64,000 bases of DNA from Agapetus fuscipes (GCA_951799405.1 CATOGX010000086.1:1-64000); one strand, 5' to 3'; shown: positions 42,988 to 54,209, numbered from the stretch's first letter. The notes: generated by a model from the sequence alone, not told the origin. Numbers and translations are program-made.

Positions 42988-44167
42988 AGTTGATACTCTC
43001 CCTGGTACGCTCTTCTAACTTTAATAAGTACGGACACAGACGGTTGTTTGCTCGGTGTCCAACAGAGGTCTTTGCGCTGGTCCTAGTGTTCGCCTTGCAG
43101 CAATTGTGACACGTCTCTTTGTCCTTGTTGTCCTTGTCGGGGCATTCCGAGAGACGGTGCTCCTTTGCACAGTTCATGCATCTCTGTTTCTCAGTACATT
43201 TTGAAGCAAAATGACCGAAACCAAGGCACTTGTAGCATTGTACAATTGGGGAGCAGTCTTCGACATGCACTCGGAGGAATCCTATGTTAAGTCTGCCCAA
43301 CCGGAGCAATGCCGCTCGGAGAGCTGGTTTTACCGATACGATGATATTTTTCAGTTTTTCATTACGGTTTTTGGTTACACGAATGATTTTAAACTGTTCC
43401 TCGGTGTTTGCGTCCCCGATGATGTCCCCGATTGTGTCATTCTGGAATGTGAGGCATTCCAGAAATTCCGCGTTGAGTGTTTCCTTGTTGACACCCTTGA
43501 AAATTACCAGCGGCTGTCTGCGCCTGCCAGCCTCGGCCTTCAGATCCGTCTTTGCTTCGACGGCATCCCTAAGCTTAGCAGCATGCTCAGCATTAGGGAG
43601 AGTAATGACAATTCGGTTTCCAGAGATGGCAGAGACTCCCTTAATTCCAATTTTTAAATCTTTCGGCTTAACAGCTGAGACAATCTTTTTCCTGATAGAG
43701 TCGGAGGTATCGTCCTCCCGAGAGCTGGAAACTATCAGGGCGTATGTTCTTTCTGGTTTCGTCGGTAACCCTGGCGCAAGATCCTCCCTGGTGTCACCTC
43801 GGAGGACACCTGTCGGCAGGTTAGATTTGACGGCAGCGGAATACCCAGCAACTGGCTTAGCAAGCTCCTCCACCCTTGCGGCCAGGTTGGCTATTTGATT
43901 CTTAATTTCACAAAGGTCGTTGCTGGGAGCAGGAGACTTTATTATCCTTGGCCTTTCGACACATGGTAATTGATTTGCCAGCCTCTCGATCTGGGTTGCC
44001 CAATCCACGATGTCAGGGGATTTTGCTTTCTTCAAAATCTGCTGGCACAAGAGACTGATCCGCGCAGAAGTGGAGGGGGGTGGAGTATCCGCACTTGGCG
44101 AGAATGCCGGGGAGAGTGACCTTGAGGCCCGAGACCTTTGTCCCTGTGATGGCGGTGTGCGCTGCAT
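42980..44167 (-). CDS. T1 ORF1: Gag-like protein (TRAS-like)
   Basis: 395 aa. It has a Ser/Pro/Arg-rich N-terminus, then a helical segment (AARVEELAKPV, ~115-125). A conserved middle (~140-300) is followed by three zinc knuckles: CYKCLGFGHFASKC (311-324), CMNCAKEHRLSEC (330-342) and a longer C..C...H....C at 353-378. It should bind element RNA and form particles. It is unrelated in sequence to the S ORF1 outside the knuckles. It is nearly identical to T2 ORF1, differing at a handful of residues. Its stop overlaps the ORF2 start by 8 nt. Confidence 0.9.
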   Translation of the reverse strand: MQRTPPSQGQRSRASRSLSPAFSPSADTPPPSTSARISLLCQQILKKAKSPDIVDWATQIERLANQLPCVERPRIIKSPAPSNDLCEIKNQIANLAARVEELAKPVAGYSAAVKSNLPTGVLRGDTREDLAPGLPTKPERTYALIVSSSREDDTSDSIRKKIVSAVKPKDLKIGIKGVSAISGNRIVITLPNAEHAAKLRDAVEAKTDLKAEAGRRRQPLVIFKGVNKETLNAEFLECLTFQNDTIGDIIGDANTEEQFKIIRVTKNRNEKLKNIIVSVKPALRAALLRLGRLNIGFLRVHVEDCSPIVQCYKCLGFGHFASKCTEKQRCMNCAKEHRLSECPDKDNKDKETCHNCCKANTRTSAKTSVGHRANNRLCPYLLKLEERTRESINYG

Positions 44168-44284
44168 CCTGATGAATCAAGGATTCATCCGCAGAGACTT
44201 GAGAGACCTCAACGCCGGTCACACGGCAAACCTGGGCCAAGTAAGAGACCTCGACGCGGGTAAGACGTCAAACCCGGCCCCACA

Positions 44285-45060
44285 AAGGGAAAACTCTGGA
44301 CGCTTTTCCGGGTTTTTCCGTGATTTTTCCGAGGTTTTCCGGGAAGTTAGGTGTCTTGACTTTTGAGGAAAAATCTCGGAAAATTTTCCGGAGGGAATGT
44401 TTAGTTAATCAAGAAAACAAACGGCACACTGAAGTACAAAGCCTACACGAAACGACGCTCGGCTTTTCACAACACTGCAGGAAAATTCCAACGATTTTCC
44501 GGGATTTTCCTGGATTTTTCCGAGGTTTTCCGAGAAGTTAGGTTTCTTGACTTTTGAGGAAAAAACCTCGGAAAATTTTTCGGAGGGGATGTTTAGTTAA
44601 TCAAGAAAACAGACGGCACACTGAAGCACAAAGCCTACACGAAACGACGCTCGGTTTTTCACAACAACACTGCAGGAAAATTCCAACGATTTTCCGGGAT
44701 TTTTCCGAGGTTTTCCGAGAAGTTAGAGTTCTTCACTCTTGAGGAAAAACCTCGGAAAATTTTCCAAAGGAAATGTTAATCCACGAAACGGCGCACTGCA
44801 GGACAAGTTGAGACGAAGAAAACAAACGGCACACTGAAGTACAAAGCCTACACGAAACGACGCTCGGTTCTTCACAACAACACTGCAGGAAAATTCCAAC
44901 GATTTTCCGGGATTTTCCGGGATTTTTCCGAGGTTTTCCGAGAAGTTAGAGTTCTTCACTCTTGAGGAAAAACCTCGGAAAATTTTCCAAAGGAAATGTT
45001 AATCCGCGAAACGGCGCACTGCAGGACAAGTTGAGACGAAACGGCGCTCGATTTAGAAAG
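44285..45060 (-). repeat. T1 leader tandem monomers (4 units)
   Basis: Units with ttttccgaggttttccgaga, aagttag and tgaggaaaaa.ctcggaaaa restart at 44344, 44535, 44720 and 44943 (spacing 191, 185 and 223 bp). They lie just upstream of ORF1, so they may act as repeated promoter or leader modules. T2 has three. Confidence 0.8.
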
Positions 45061-45757
45061 TCTTCATCATCATCAGAATCGGTAGCTGGACGGATCGGAT
45101 GACGTACTTGCAGCGCAGCAAAGTCGCTGCGATACCACACGAGGACCCCGTACACAAAGTCGTTGCAAAATGACTCGAGGACCCCGGGCACAAGCACAAT
45201 CAAAATGGCCACCGCGTGTTAGTTCCAAAACAATGATTTTTTCTCCAGTTTTTACACAAAATAGTCAATAAATCAATAAATTGCACACAGAAAACACTTT
45301 TTCTTTTTATATAAACTAACACAATAAGGCAAGGCGCATCTAAAGAGCCTAATATAACCTCAATGTGATGCCACTGCAAAAAGTTAGCAAGCACGTGGTT
45401 TTCACAAAAACACTAATATCTTGAAAACTGAAAGTCGCACAGGTATGCGTCCACTATCAAATTTAGTGGTCTCGATGCAGCGCACACACTGAAGAACAGT
45501 AAGGAATTTTAAGACTGCCCGGAAGGGCAGCGTATCGGAAAACGAATATTTTTCTCGAGTTTTTTCACTAAATAACTAAAAGCACTAAAAATTTATAAAC
45601 AAAACACAAGTTTTTTTGCATTATTATATGCGGCAAAGCAAGGCGCAACTTTTGAGACACAAATCGGTACGATCCGACACAAATAGCCGATGTTTGGATT
45701 TTTCCAATACGGAGCGCGAGAAACGCGTGGTGTTGCGGCGGACGCTGGACTGTAACT
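45061..45757 (-). other. T1 distal 5' leader
   Basis: These 0.7 kb lie between the monomers and the telomeric repeat, and are absent from T2. They contain a degenerate ~310-bp repeat (ggcaaggcgca at 45330, gcaaggcgcaact at 45636) and two cgaggaccccg motifs. The 5' end abuts GGTTAGG at 45758. The promoter is presumably here, but I cannot point to it. Confidence 0.55.
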
Positions 45758-45816
45758 GGTTAGGTTAGGTTAGGTTAGGTTAGGTTAGGTTAGGTTAGGT
45801 TAGGTTAGGTTAGGTT
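45758..45816 (+). repeat. Telomeric TTAGG spacer T1/S4
   Basis: 59 bp of perfect GGTTA units. Confidence 0.95.
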
Positions 45817-48800
45817 AAATATCCTGCAAATCAACCTGGGTCACTGCCAAGTGGCCCAGGACCTGATGCAGCAGGTAGCGTCGGAGAAGAAGGTCGATGT
45901 TGTTCTGGTGTCGGAGCAGTACCGTGACTGTAACAGTCGCTGGTACTGTGACGGCGACGGAGTGGCGGCTATTTTTCTTCCGGCGCAGGGGGCGGTCGTC
46001 TCAGGACGCAATCGAAATGCCAGCAGGGGATGGACCTGGATTGAGGTAGCAGGCTGTAGGATGTACAGCTGCTACTTCTCACCAAATGTCTCTCTGCAGC
46101 GGTTCCTCGACGATCTCCACGACCTGGAAACCGACGTCAGGACGTCCACGTTGCCGATAATCATGGCCGGTGATTTTAATGCCTGGTCGACTGAGTGGGG
46201 CTCGGCGACAACCAACAGACGGGGCTCCATCCTGGGTGATGTGGCTGCGAGCCTGCATTTGCACATTGCAAATGTGGGCACGGAGTTCACGTTCCGCAGG
46301 GGAGTCACGGGTTCAGTTGTCGACGTAACCTTCGCCAGCGAGGAAATAATCGGGCAGGTGAAGCGCTGGCGTGTACTCAATGACTACACGCACAGCGATC
46401 ACCAGTACGTGTCTTTTTCGCTGGAGAGGGGACCCCGATCAGGACGACCCGGTAACTTCACCATAGGCGGCTGGAGCCTCCGATCTCTGGATCAAGAGAC
46501 ACTGGAGGTCATGGTGGAAAACCTGAAGACGTCGGTTGAGGACGCTGATGGCGCGGCGAGCAAGGTGAGGAGCCTTGGCGATCTCACCACGCGCGCCTGC
46601 GACGCGGCAATGGTCCGGCGCACGAAGCATCCCGCGAGGGGGCAGGCCTATTGGTGGTCAGACACCATAGCCAGTCTTCGCGCGACGTGTCTTGCCAGAC
46701 GCCGGGCCGCCCAGCGGGCAAGGACATCGGGGGATACCTACGACAGTGCCCTTCAACGGTACCGGGACGCTCGCCGAGAGCTTAAGCTGGCCATCATGCG
46801 CAGCAAGGAAAGGTGCTGGGAAGAACTGTGTGAGACGGTGAATCACGACCCCTGGGGACTGCCGTACAAGATTGTGCGACAGAAACTACGGGGTAGAGAT
46901 CAGGATCCGTTTCTCATGGACCCCCAGAACCTTATGAGCGTCATAGATGCTCTCTTTCCTGCGCATGACCGGAGGGCGGCAAGAGGCCCTGCTCCCCCGG
47001 GAGCGGACTTCGAACCCTTCTCCCAAGCTGAGCTTGACGCAGCGTCTGCCAGGATCAAAACCGGGAAGGCACCTGGACCGGACAACGTCCCGAACGAAGT
47101 CGTGCTGGTAGTGGCTAGGAAGTTTCCTGATGTGCTGCTGAATGTGTACAATACCTGTTTGGGGGAGGGTAAATTTGGCGACGCCTGGAAGAGGCAGAGG
47201 CTAGTCCTCGTCTCCAAAAAGGCTGTCGCCGATGGACCCTCATCTTTTAGGCCTTTGTGCATGCTCGACGGCTATGGGAAGCTCCTGGAGAGACTCATGG
47301 TTGGAAGGCTTCTCCCGATCCTCGAATCCGAGGACGGGGGACTCTCCGAGCACCAGTACGGCTTCAGGCCGGGACGATCAACCCTGGACGCCGTGGAACG
47401 CGTGGTGGACACCGTTCGGACTGCGTGGGAGGGGTCGGTGAAGAGACACCGGCAGGTCATGTTGGTGACTCTGGATATCCGGAACGCTTTCAACTCGGCT
47501 CGATGGGATTTAATCCTCAGAGAGCTGAGAGAAAGCTTCCGGGTCCCGGAGTACCTTATGGCCATGCTGGAGGATTACTTCGATGGCCGTGTGCTAGAGT
47601 ATCGATGTGGTGCCAACGGGGGCTTGAAAACGCGACAGCTGACGTCTGGTGTTCCCCAGGGATCGGTCTTGGGACCGACCCTGTGGAACGTCATGTACGA
47701 TGGTTTGCTGCGAACCGAGCTACCGGCGGGTGCTAGCGTCGTTGCTTTCGCGGACGACATCGCTGTGATGATCACCGGCAAGACTTGCGGCGAGATCACT
47801 GTCGCGGGGAATGAGGCCCTCCGCAGGGTGAAGCGGTGGCTGGACCGTTCCGGCTTGGAACTTGCAGTCCACAAGACGGAGGCAGTATTGTTCAGCCGAA
47901 AGCGACGACCCGCGCTGCCAAAACTGACGCTGGGGGGCTTTGAGGTGCCGCTGGTTAAATCCCTGCGGTACCTCGGTGTCCAACTTGATCGTCGACTCTG
48001 TTTCAGAGAACACATCGAGCTAGCGGCGGCGAAGGCAAGCGTGGTGGCGCAACAGCTGGGTAGAATCATGCCGAACGTCGGCGGGCCCAAATCGAGCAGA
48101 AGGAGACTTTTGCACGAGGTGGTGCACTCGACGCTTTTGTATGGGGCACCCATCTGGGCGAAGTCGCTCGAGGTTGAGCACTACAGGAAGAAGATGGCAA
48201 GTGTGCAGAGGAGGAGTGCACTCAGGGTCATCTCTGGGTATCGCACGATCTCCGAGGACGCAGCGCTGGTGCTATCTTCTTCACCTCCAATTCACCTCCT
48301 GGCGCGAGAACGTCAGGAGAGAAGAGAGCGGAAGAGAGACGGTCTAGAAGACCCCTCTCGAGACGCGATATACTCGCAGTGGCAGCAACGCTGGGACACG
48401 GCAGTTGGTGGACGCTGGACGCGCAGACTTATCAGCGACCTGAGGACCTGGTGCCAAAGGAAGCATGGTGGTCTGAGCTACCGGCTCACCCAGCTGCTGA
48501 GTGGACACGGCTGCTTCGGAAACTTCCTGCAAAGGATAGGCAAAGAAGCAGCCGCAGCCTGCTGGCACTGCGATGCAACAGAAGACGACGCCGAGCATAC
48601 GATGCTAGCGTGTCCGGCCTGGGCGACTGAGAGGGCGTCACTTGTGGCTGCTCTCGGGGTCAGTCACCTGGAGGTGGATGCGGTGGTGACGACAATGCTC
48701 CAGTCGGCTGATAACTGGCGGGCGTGGGAGGACTTCGCCTCGAGCGTAATGGGACAGAAGGAGGACGCCGAGCGCGAGAGGAGAAGACGGCCCGCGGCCG

Positions 48801-49095
48801 CCGTAGAAGCCGACTGAAAGGCGTCACATAGCGCGGTGTAGTTGGTAACGCAATGAGCGTTGCCACAGCGAGTAGAGTAGACGCCATCAGCGTATAAACC
48901 ATTGCCACACTCCCAGCGTAATACTTCATTGGTAGGTCCGGAGTGTGGTAGATGCTTGCACGGGAGAGGTTTTTAGTGGGTAGGCCCGCAGCAGGGAGAG
49001 TCCCACACTGCCAATCTAGTGACCGGCTGTCACTTGGCGTCTTATAAAAGATTTTCCTTCTTCCAACGCAAAACAAAAAAAAAAAAAAAAAAAAA
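45817..49095 (+). mobile_element. SART-like element S4 (truncated at the ORF2 start)
   Basis: It begins aaatatcctgcaaat, four codons into ORF2, directly after GGTTAGGTT; taa is shared with the target as microhomology. It ends in poly(A) 49075-49095. Confidence 0.9.
45818..48817 (+). pseudogene. S4 ORF2 lacking its start codon
   Basis: Open for 999 codons, equal to S5 ORF2 minus its first four residues. Endonuclease, RT (FADD) and the zinc motif are all intact. Distinguishing changes from S1/S5 include T377M-like (NLMSV), CLGEGKFGDA and GLKTRQ. Without its ATG, ORF1 and leader it would depend on outside expression. Confidence 0.88.
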
Positions 49096-49144
49096 GGTTA
49101 GGTTAGGTTAGGTTAGGTTAGGTTAGGTTAGGTTAGGTTAGGTT
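49096..49144 (+). repeat. Telomeric TTAGG spacer S4/S5
   Basis: 49 bp of perfect GGTTA units. Confidence 0.95.
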
Positions 49145-49393
49145 CCCCCATCATGGTTCGGGCCTTGTCGTGGCTTGGGGGCTTCTCGATGCTTTTCCTC
49201 ATAATCGGACAAGTGTCGGGGCTTTGGTCTGCCGACAATCTAGTGGGTGGTACTTAGATAGGCGCGCTCCCCGGGTGGGGTTAGAGTAGGTAGGCGCCGG
49301 CAGAGCAAAGTTAACTAAAGCGAACCGCGTATCTTTATGTATGTATCTATGTATTATATTTATTTATTATTATATTAAATACTTGGATAATAA

Positions 49394-50860
49394 ATGGACA
49401 GTACGATTTCAAAACATGTACCTCAGGGGGGTACCGTTGCCACTGGCGGCGGAGAATCCCCTCCCGACGCGCAATCGTCGGGCTGCCCCACGGATTCTGG
49501 GGGGGGCAAAAATCGTTTCTTTGAGATAAGGATGGGAGTGTTGCTGGACACTCTCGAGGGCCTGAATAATTTCATCTCGCGTAGGACAAATGTCCACGTC
49601 CCATTAAAACAAGGAATTCAGGCCGCTCTGACAATAGCAATGGAGGTAATGGACTGCCTTAATGACGGAAAAACCGTCAGCGTCCATTGCCAAACGGACA
49701 ACCGAAGCACCAAAACTGAGGGCACGGCGATGACACCACTGTCGTCAAAGTGTCTCAGCGTACAAGACCCGGAGCTGGGGTGGCAGCGCAAGCAACGGCA
49801 GCAGCCGCAACAAAAACAGCAGCCGCAACAACGGCAGCAGCCGCAACAACGGCAGCAGCCGCAACAACGGCAGCAGCCGCAACAACGGCAGCAGCCGCAA
49901 CAACGGCAGCAACTGCAACAACGGCAGCAGCCGCGGTGGCAATCTCAGCCCCAGCAGCAGCAGCCGCAACTCCGGCCGCAAAAACGAGGAAGGAAGCGGG
50001 AGGAGCTGCTGCAGAGACATATTCCCGGTCCAAAGGAACGGGTGGACGAGGTGGCTACGGGATGGACCGTGGTCACCCACAAAAAGATGAGAAAGGCCCC
50101 GGTGACTTCGACTGCCGTCAAAAGGCAGTCGAAGCCACTTGAAATGCTGACCGTCACTCCAGTCGGCAGGGCAGACGAGCCGCCTACATTTGCAGGGGTA
50201 CTAAAAGGACTTGTTGGAATAACCAGCAAGTCCGAACGAGAGGGTCTGCCAGGGATCCAGGGCATCAGGAAAGGTGCCAATGGGTCCCTGCAGCTACGCC
50301 TGACGAGGGGAGACTCCAGGGGACCTGCTCTGGAGAAACTTCTCGAAAGGATGGCAGGACCCTCTATGAAAGTTAAAAGATGGGTCCCTAAAAAGACCAT
50401 CTATGTCAAGGACCTCTACGAGGGTGTAGAGGTCAAGGACCTCAAAGAAGCCCTGTCTCGGGCCCTGGGGGAGAGCCTCGAACAAATCGAGGTTTTCCCA
50501 CTGAGAACAAGACAGGACAGGTCAGCTGCGTGCACGGCGAGGGTGCCGTGGACGAGGAGTGCAGATGACCTGATTCAAACCGGTCGCCTGACAATTGGCC
50601 TCCTCCGATGCCGAATCCGGCAGAAGGTGGAGGTCAAGCAGTGCTTCCGCTGTCTTGGGTTCTCTCACGTCGCAGCTAAATGCGACGTGCGGGAGCCCGG
50701 GAGCGCAGGCCTGTGCAGGCGATGTGGTGAGGAGGGGCACAACTCAGCGGGTTGCAAAAGCCCGCTGTGCTGTGCACCCTGTAAAAAGCAAAAACTGCCG
50801 TCCGCACATTGGTGCGGTAGTGCGCAGTGCGCTGCTGTCAAGCGATGCCTCCGGAGATGA
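49394..50860 (+). CDS. S5 ORF1: Gag-like RNA-binding protein
   Basis: 488 aa from ATG 49394; similarity to S3 begins at Met47. RTNVHVP is shared with S3. A Gln-rich tract (~135-200) is built from an 18-bp tandem repeat encoding QQRQQP, about six times (49806-49935). After it come GWTVVTHKKM, the conserved GIRKGANGSLQLRL and KDLYEGVEVKDL, and three zinc knuckles at 417-430, 441-454 and 460-474. The last 219 codons are matched by the S1 fragment. It ends in ATGA, the TGA overlapping the ORF2 ATG by 4 nt in total. Confidence 0.92.
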   Translation: MDSTISKHVPQGGTVATGGGESPPDAQSSGCPTDSGGGKNRFFEIRMGVLLDTLEGLNNFISRRTNVHVPLKQGIQAALTIAMEVMDCLNDGKTVSVHCQTDNRSTKTEGTAMTPLSSKCLSVQDPELGWQRKQRQQPQQKQQPQQRQQPQQRQQPQQRQQPQQRQQPQQRQQLQQRQQPRWQSQPQQQQPQLRPQKRGRKREELLQRHIPGPKERVDEVATGWTVVTHKKMRKAPVTSTAVKRQSKPLEMLTVTPVGRADEPPTFAGVLKGLVGITSKSEREGLPGIQGIRKGANGSLQLRLTRGDSRGPALEKLLERMAGPSMKVKRWVPKKTIYVKDLYEGVEVKDLKEALSRALGESLEQIEVFPLRTRQDRSAACTARVPWTRSADDLIQTGRLTIGLLRCRIRQKVEVKQCFRCLGFSHVAAKCDVREPGSAGLCRRCGEEGHNSAGCKSPLCCAPCKKQKLPSAHWCGSAQCAAVKRCLRR

Positions 50861-53800
50861 CCGCGCTAAATATCCTGCAAATCAACCTGGGTCACTGTCA
50901 AGTGGCCCAGGACCTGATGCAGCAGGTAGCGTCGGAGAAGAAGGTCGATGTTGTTCTGGTGTCGGAGCAGTACCGTGACTGTAACAGTCGCTGGTACTGT
51001 GACGGCGACGGAGTGGCGGCTATTTTTCTTCCGGCGCAGGGGGCGGTCGTCTCAGGACGCAATCGAAATGCCAGCAGGGGATGGACCTGGATTGAGGTAG
51101 CAGGCTGTAGGATGTACAGCTGCTACTTCTCCCCAAATGTCTCTCTGCAGCGGTTCCTCGACGATCTCCACGACCTGGAAACCGACGTCAGGACGTCCAC
51201 GTTGCCGATAATCATGGCCGGTGATTTTAATGCCTGGTCGACTGAGTGGGGCTCGGCGACAACCAACAGACGGGGCTCCATCCTGGGTGATGTGGCTGCG
51301 AGCCTGCATTTGCACATTGCAAATGTGGGCACGGAGTTCACGTTCCGCAGGGGAGTCACGGGTTCAGTTGTCGACGTAACCTTCGCCAGCGAGGAAATAA
51401 TCGGGCAGGTGAAGCGCTGGCGTGTACTCAATGACTACACGCACAGCGATCACCAGTACGTGTCTTTTTCGCTGGAGAGGGGACCCCGATCAGGACGACC
51501 CGGTAACTTCACCATAGGCGGCTGGAGCCTCCGATCTCTGGATCAAGAGACACTGGAGGTCATGGTGGAAAACCTGAAGACGTCGGTTGAGGACGCTGAT
51601 GGCGCGGCGAGCAAGGTGAGGAGCCTTGGCGATCTCACCACGCGCGCCTGCGACGCGGCAATGGTCCGGCGCACGAAGCATCCCGCGAGGGGGCAGGCCT
51701 ATTGGTGGTCAGACACCATAGCCAGTCTTCGCGCGACGTGTCTTGCCAGACGCCGGGCCGCCCAGCGGGCAAGGACATCGGGGGATACCTACGACAGTGC
51801 CCTTCAACGGTACCGGGACGCTCGCCGAGAGCTTAAGCTGGCCATCATGCGCAGCAAGGAAAGGTGCTGGGAAGAACTGTGTGAGACGGTGAATCACGAC
51901 CCCTGGGGACTGCCGTACAAGATTGTGCGACAGAAACTACGGGGTAGAGATCAGGATCCGTTTCTCATGGACCCCCAGAACCTTACGAGCGTCATAGATG
52001 CTCTCTTTCCTGCGCATGACCGGAGGGCGGCAAGAGGCCCTGCTCCCCCGGGAGCGGACTTCGAACCCTTCTCCCAAGCTGAGCTTGACGCAGCGTCTGC
52101 CAGGATCAAAACCGGGAAGGCACCTGGACCGGACAACGTCCCGAACGAAGTCGTGCTGGTAGTGGCTAGGAAGTTTCCTGATGTGCTGCTGAATGTGTAC
52201 AATACCTGTTTGGAGGAGGGTAATTTTGGCGACGCCTGGAAGAGGCAGAGGCTAGTCCTCGTCTCAAAAAAGGCTGTCGCCGATGGACCCTCATCTTTTA
52301 GGCCTTTGTGCATGCTCGACGGCTATGGGAAGCTCCTGGAGAGACTCATGGTTGGAAGGCTTCTCCCGATCCTCGAATCCGAGGACGGGGGACTCTCCGA
52401 GCACCAGTACGGCTTCAGGCCGGGACGATCAACCCTGGACGCCGTGGAACGCGTGGTGGACACCGTTCGGACTGCGTGGGAGGGGTCGGTGAAGAGACAC
52501 CGGCAGGTCATGTTGGTGACTCTGGATATCCGGAACGCTTTCAACTCGGCTCGATGGGATTTAATCCTCAGAGAGCTGAGAGAAAGCTTCCGGGTCCCGG
52601 AGTACCTCATGGCCATGCTGGAGGATTACTTCGATGGCCGTGTGCTAGAGTATCGATGTGGTGCCAACGGGGGCTTGGAAACGCGACAGCTGACGTCTGG
52701 TGTTCCCCAGGGATCGGTCTTGGGACCGACCCTGTGGAACGTCATGTACGATGGTTTGCTGCGAACCGAGCTACCGGCGGGTGCTAGCGTCGTTGCTTTC
52801 GCGGACGACATCGCTGTGATGATCACCGGCAAGACTTGCGGTGAGATCACTGTCGCGGGGAATGAGGCCCTCCGCAGGGTGAAGCGGTGGCTGGACCGTT
52901 CCGGCTTGGAACTTGCAGTCCACAAGACGGAGGCAGTATTGTTCAGCCGAAAGCGACGACCCGCGCTGCCAAAACTGACGCTGGGGGGCTTTGAGGTGCC
53001 GCTGGTTAAATCCCTGCGGTACCTCGGTGTCCAACTTGATCGTCGACTCTGTTTCAGAGAACACATCGAGCTAGCGGCGGCGAAGGCAAGCGTGGTGGCG
53101 CAACAGCTGGGTAGAATCATGCCGAACGTCGGCGGGCCCAAATCGAGCAGAAGGAGACTTTTGCACGAGGTGGTGCACTCGACGCTTTTGTATGGGGCAC
53201 CCATCTGGGCGAAGTCGCTCGAGGTTGAGCACTACAGGAAGAAGATGGCAAGTGTGCAGAGGAGGAGTGCACTCAGGGTTATCTCTGGGTATCGCACGAT
53301 CTCCGAGGACGCAGCGCTGGTGCTATCTTCTTCACCTCCAATTCACCTCCTGGCGCGAGAACGTCAGGAGAGAAGAGAGCGGAAGAGAGACGGTCTAGAA
53401 GACCCCTCTCGAGACGCGATATACTCGCAGTGGCAGCAACGCTGGGACACGGCAGTTGGTGGACGCTGGACGCGCAGACTTATCAGCGACCTGAGGACCT
53501 GGTGCCAAAGGAAGCATGGTGGTCTGAGCTACCGGCTCACCCAGCTGCTGAGTGGACACGGCTGCTTCGGAAACTTCCTGCAAAGGATAGGCAAAGAAGC
53601 AGCCGCAGCCTGCTGGCACTGCGATGCAACAGAAGACGACGCCGAGCATACGATGCTAGCGTGTCCGGCCTGGGCGACTGAGAGGGCGTCACTTGTGGCT
53701 GCTCTCGGGGTCAGTCGCCTGGAGGTGGATGCGGTGGTGACGACAATGCTCCAGTCGCCTGATAACTGGCGGGCGTGGGAGGACTTCGCCTCGAGCGTAA

Positions 53801-53868
53801 TGGGACAGAAGGAGGACGCCGAGCGCGAGAGGAGAAGACGGCCTGCGGCCGCCGTAGAAGCCGACTGA
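50857..53868 (+). CDS. S5 ORF2: endonuclease-reverse transcriptase (SART-like)
   Basis: 1003 aa, same residues as S1 ORF2 throughout: endonuclease E37, D123, N125, D173, D198, H199; RT D557 and FADD 648-651; C-terminal CWHC...H....C 919-936. Here the gene sits in a full-length copy with leader and ORF1, so this is the likely source copy of the subfamily. An alternative ATG lies at 50845. The ATGA junction suggests stop-start reinitiation; silkworm SART1 is known to use an overlapping stop-start codon in this way. Confidence 0.93.
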   Translation: MTALNILQINLGHCQVAQDLMQQVASEKKVDVVLVSEQYRDCNSRWYCDGDGVAAIFLPAQGAVVSGRNRNASRGWTWIEVAGCRMYSCYFSPNVSLQRFLDDLHDLETDVRTSTLPIIMAGDFNAWSTEWGSATTNRRGSILGDVAASLHLHIANVGTEFTFRRGVTGSVVDVTFASEEIIGQVKRWRVLNDYTHSDHQYVSFSLERGPRSGRPGNFTIGGWSLRSLDQETLEVMVENLKTSVEDADGAASKVRSLGDLTTRACDAAMVRRTKHPARGQAYWWSDTIASLRATCLARRRAAQRARTSGDTYDSALQRYRDARRELKLAIMRSKERCWEELCETVNHDPWGLPYKIVRQKLRGRDQDPFLMDPQNLTSVIDALFPAHDRRAARGPAPPGADFEPFSQAELDAASARIKTGKAPGPDNVPNEVVLVVARKFPDVLLNVYNTCLEEGNFGDAWKRQRLVLVSKKAVADGPSSFRPLCMLDGYGKLLERLMVGRLLPILESEDGGLSEHQYGFRPGRSTLDAVERVVDTVRTAWEGSVKRHRQVMLVTLDIRNAFNSARWDLILRELRESFRVPEYLMAMLEDYFDGRVLEYRCGANGGLETRQLTSGVPQGSVLGPTLWNVMYDGLLRTELPAGASVVAFADDIAVMITGKTCGEITVAGNEALRRVKRWLDRSGLELAVHKTEAVLFSRKRRPALPKLTLGGFEVPLVKSLRYLGVQLDRRLCFREHIELAAAKASVVAQQLGRIMPNVGGPKSSRRRLLHEVVHSTLLYGAPIWAKSLEVEHYRKKMASVQRRSALRVISGYRTISEDAALVLSSSPPIHLLARERQERRERKRDGLEDPSRDAIYSQWQQRWDTAVGGRWTRRLISDLRTWCQRKHGGLSYRLTQLLSGHGCFGNFLQRIGKEAAAACWHCDATEDDAEHTMLACPAWATERASLVAALGVSRLEVDAVVTTMLQSPDNWRAWEDFASSVMGQKEDAERERRRRPAAAVEAD

Positions 53869-54150
53869 AAGGCGTCACATAGCGCGGTGTAGTTGGTAAC
53901 GCAATGAGCGTTACCACAGCGAGTAGAGTAGACGCCATCAGCGCATAAACCATTGCCACACTCCCAGCGTAATACTTCATTGGTAGGTCCGGAGTGTGGT
54001 AGATGCTTGCACGGGAGAGGTTTTTAGTGGGTAGGCCCGCAGCAGGGAGAGTCCCACACTGCCAATCTAGTGACCGGCTGTCACTTGGCGTCTTATAAAA
54101 GATTTTCCTTCTTCCAACGCAAAACAAAAAAAAAAAAAAAAAAAAAAAAA

Positions 54151-54207
54151 GGTTAGGTTAGGTTAGGTTAGGTTAGGTTAGGTTAGGTTAGGTTAGGTTA
54201 GGTTAGG
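54151..54207 (+). repeat. Telomeric TTAGG spacer S5/S6
   Basis: 57 bp of GGTTA units. Confidence 0.95.
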
Positions 54208-54209
54208 TG

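Larger units (their letters stand above)
38991..45757 (-). mobile_element. TRAS-like element T1, full length (6.8 kb)
   Basis: On the minus strand it runs 5' leader (45757-44168), ORF1, ORF2, 3' UTR and short poly(A) at 38991-38998, flanked on both sides by telomeric repeat. Orientation is opposite to the S copies, as known for TRAS against SART in the silkworm. ORF2 has one nonsense codon. Its ends are nearly identical to T2 but the middle of ORF2 is not. Confidence 0.92.
49145..54150 (+). mobile_element. SART-like element S5, full length (5.0 kb)
   Basis: It starts CCCCCATCATGGTTCGGG after GGTT and ends in poly(A) 54126-54150 before GGTTAGG. Leader 49145-49393, two open ORFs, 3' UTR 53869-54125 with the family hairpin at 53956-53999. 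It is the reference copy for the S1/S2/S4 subfamily and looks competent. Confidence 0.93.

Noticed and set aside
44285..45060. CRISPR-like repeats
   Set aside because: The repeats are ~190 bp, few, in a retrotransposon leader of an insect genome, with no short-spacer structure.
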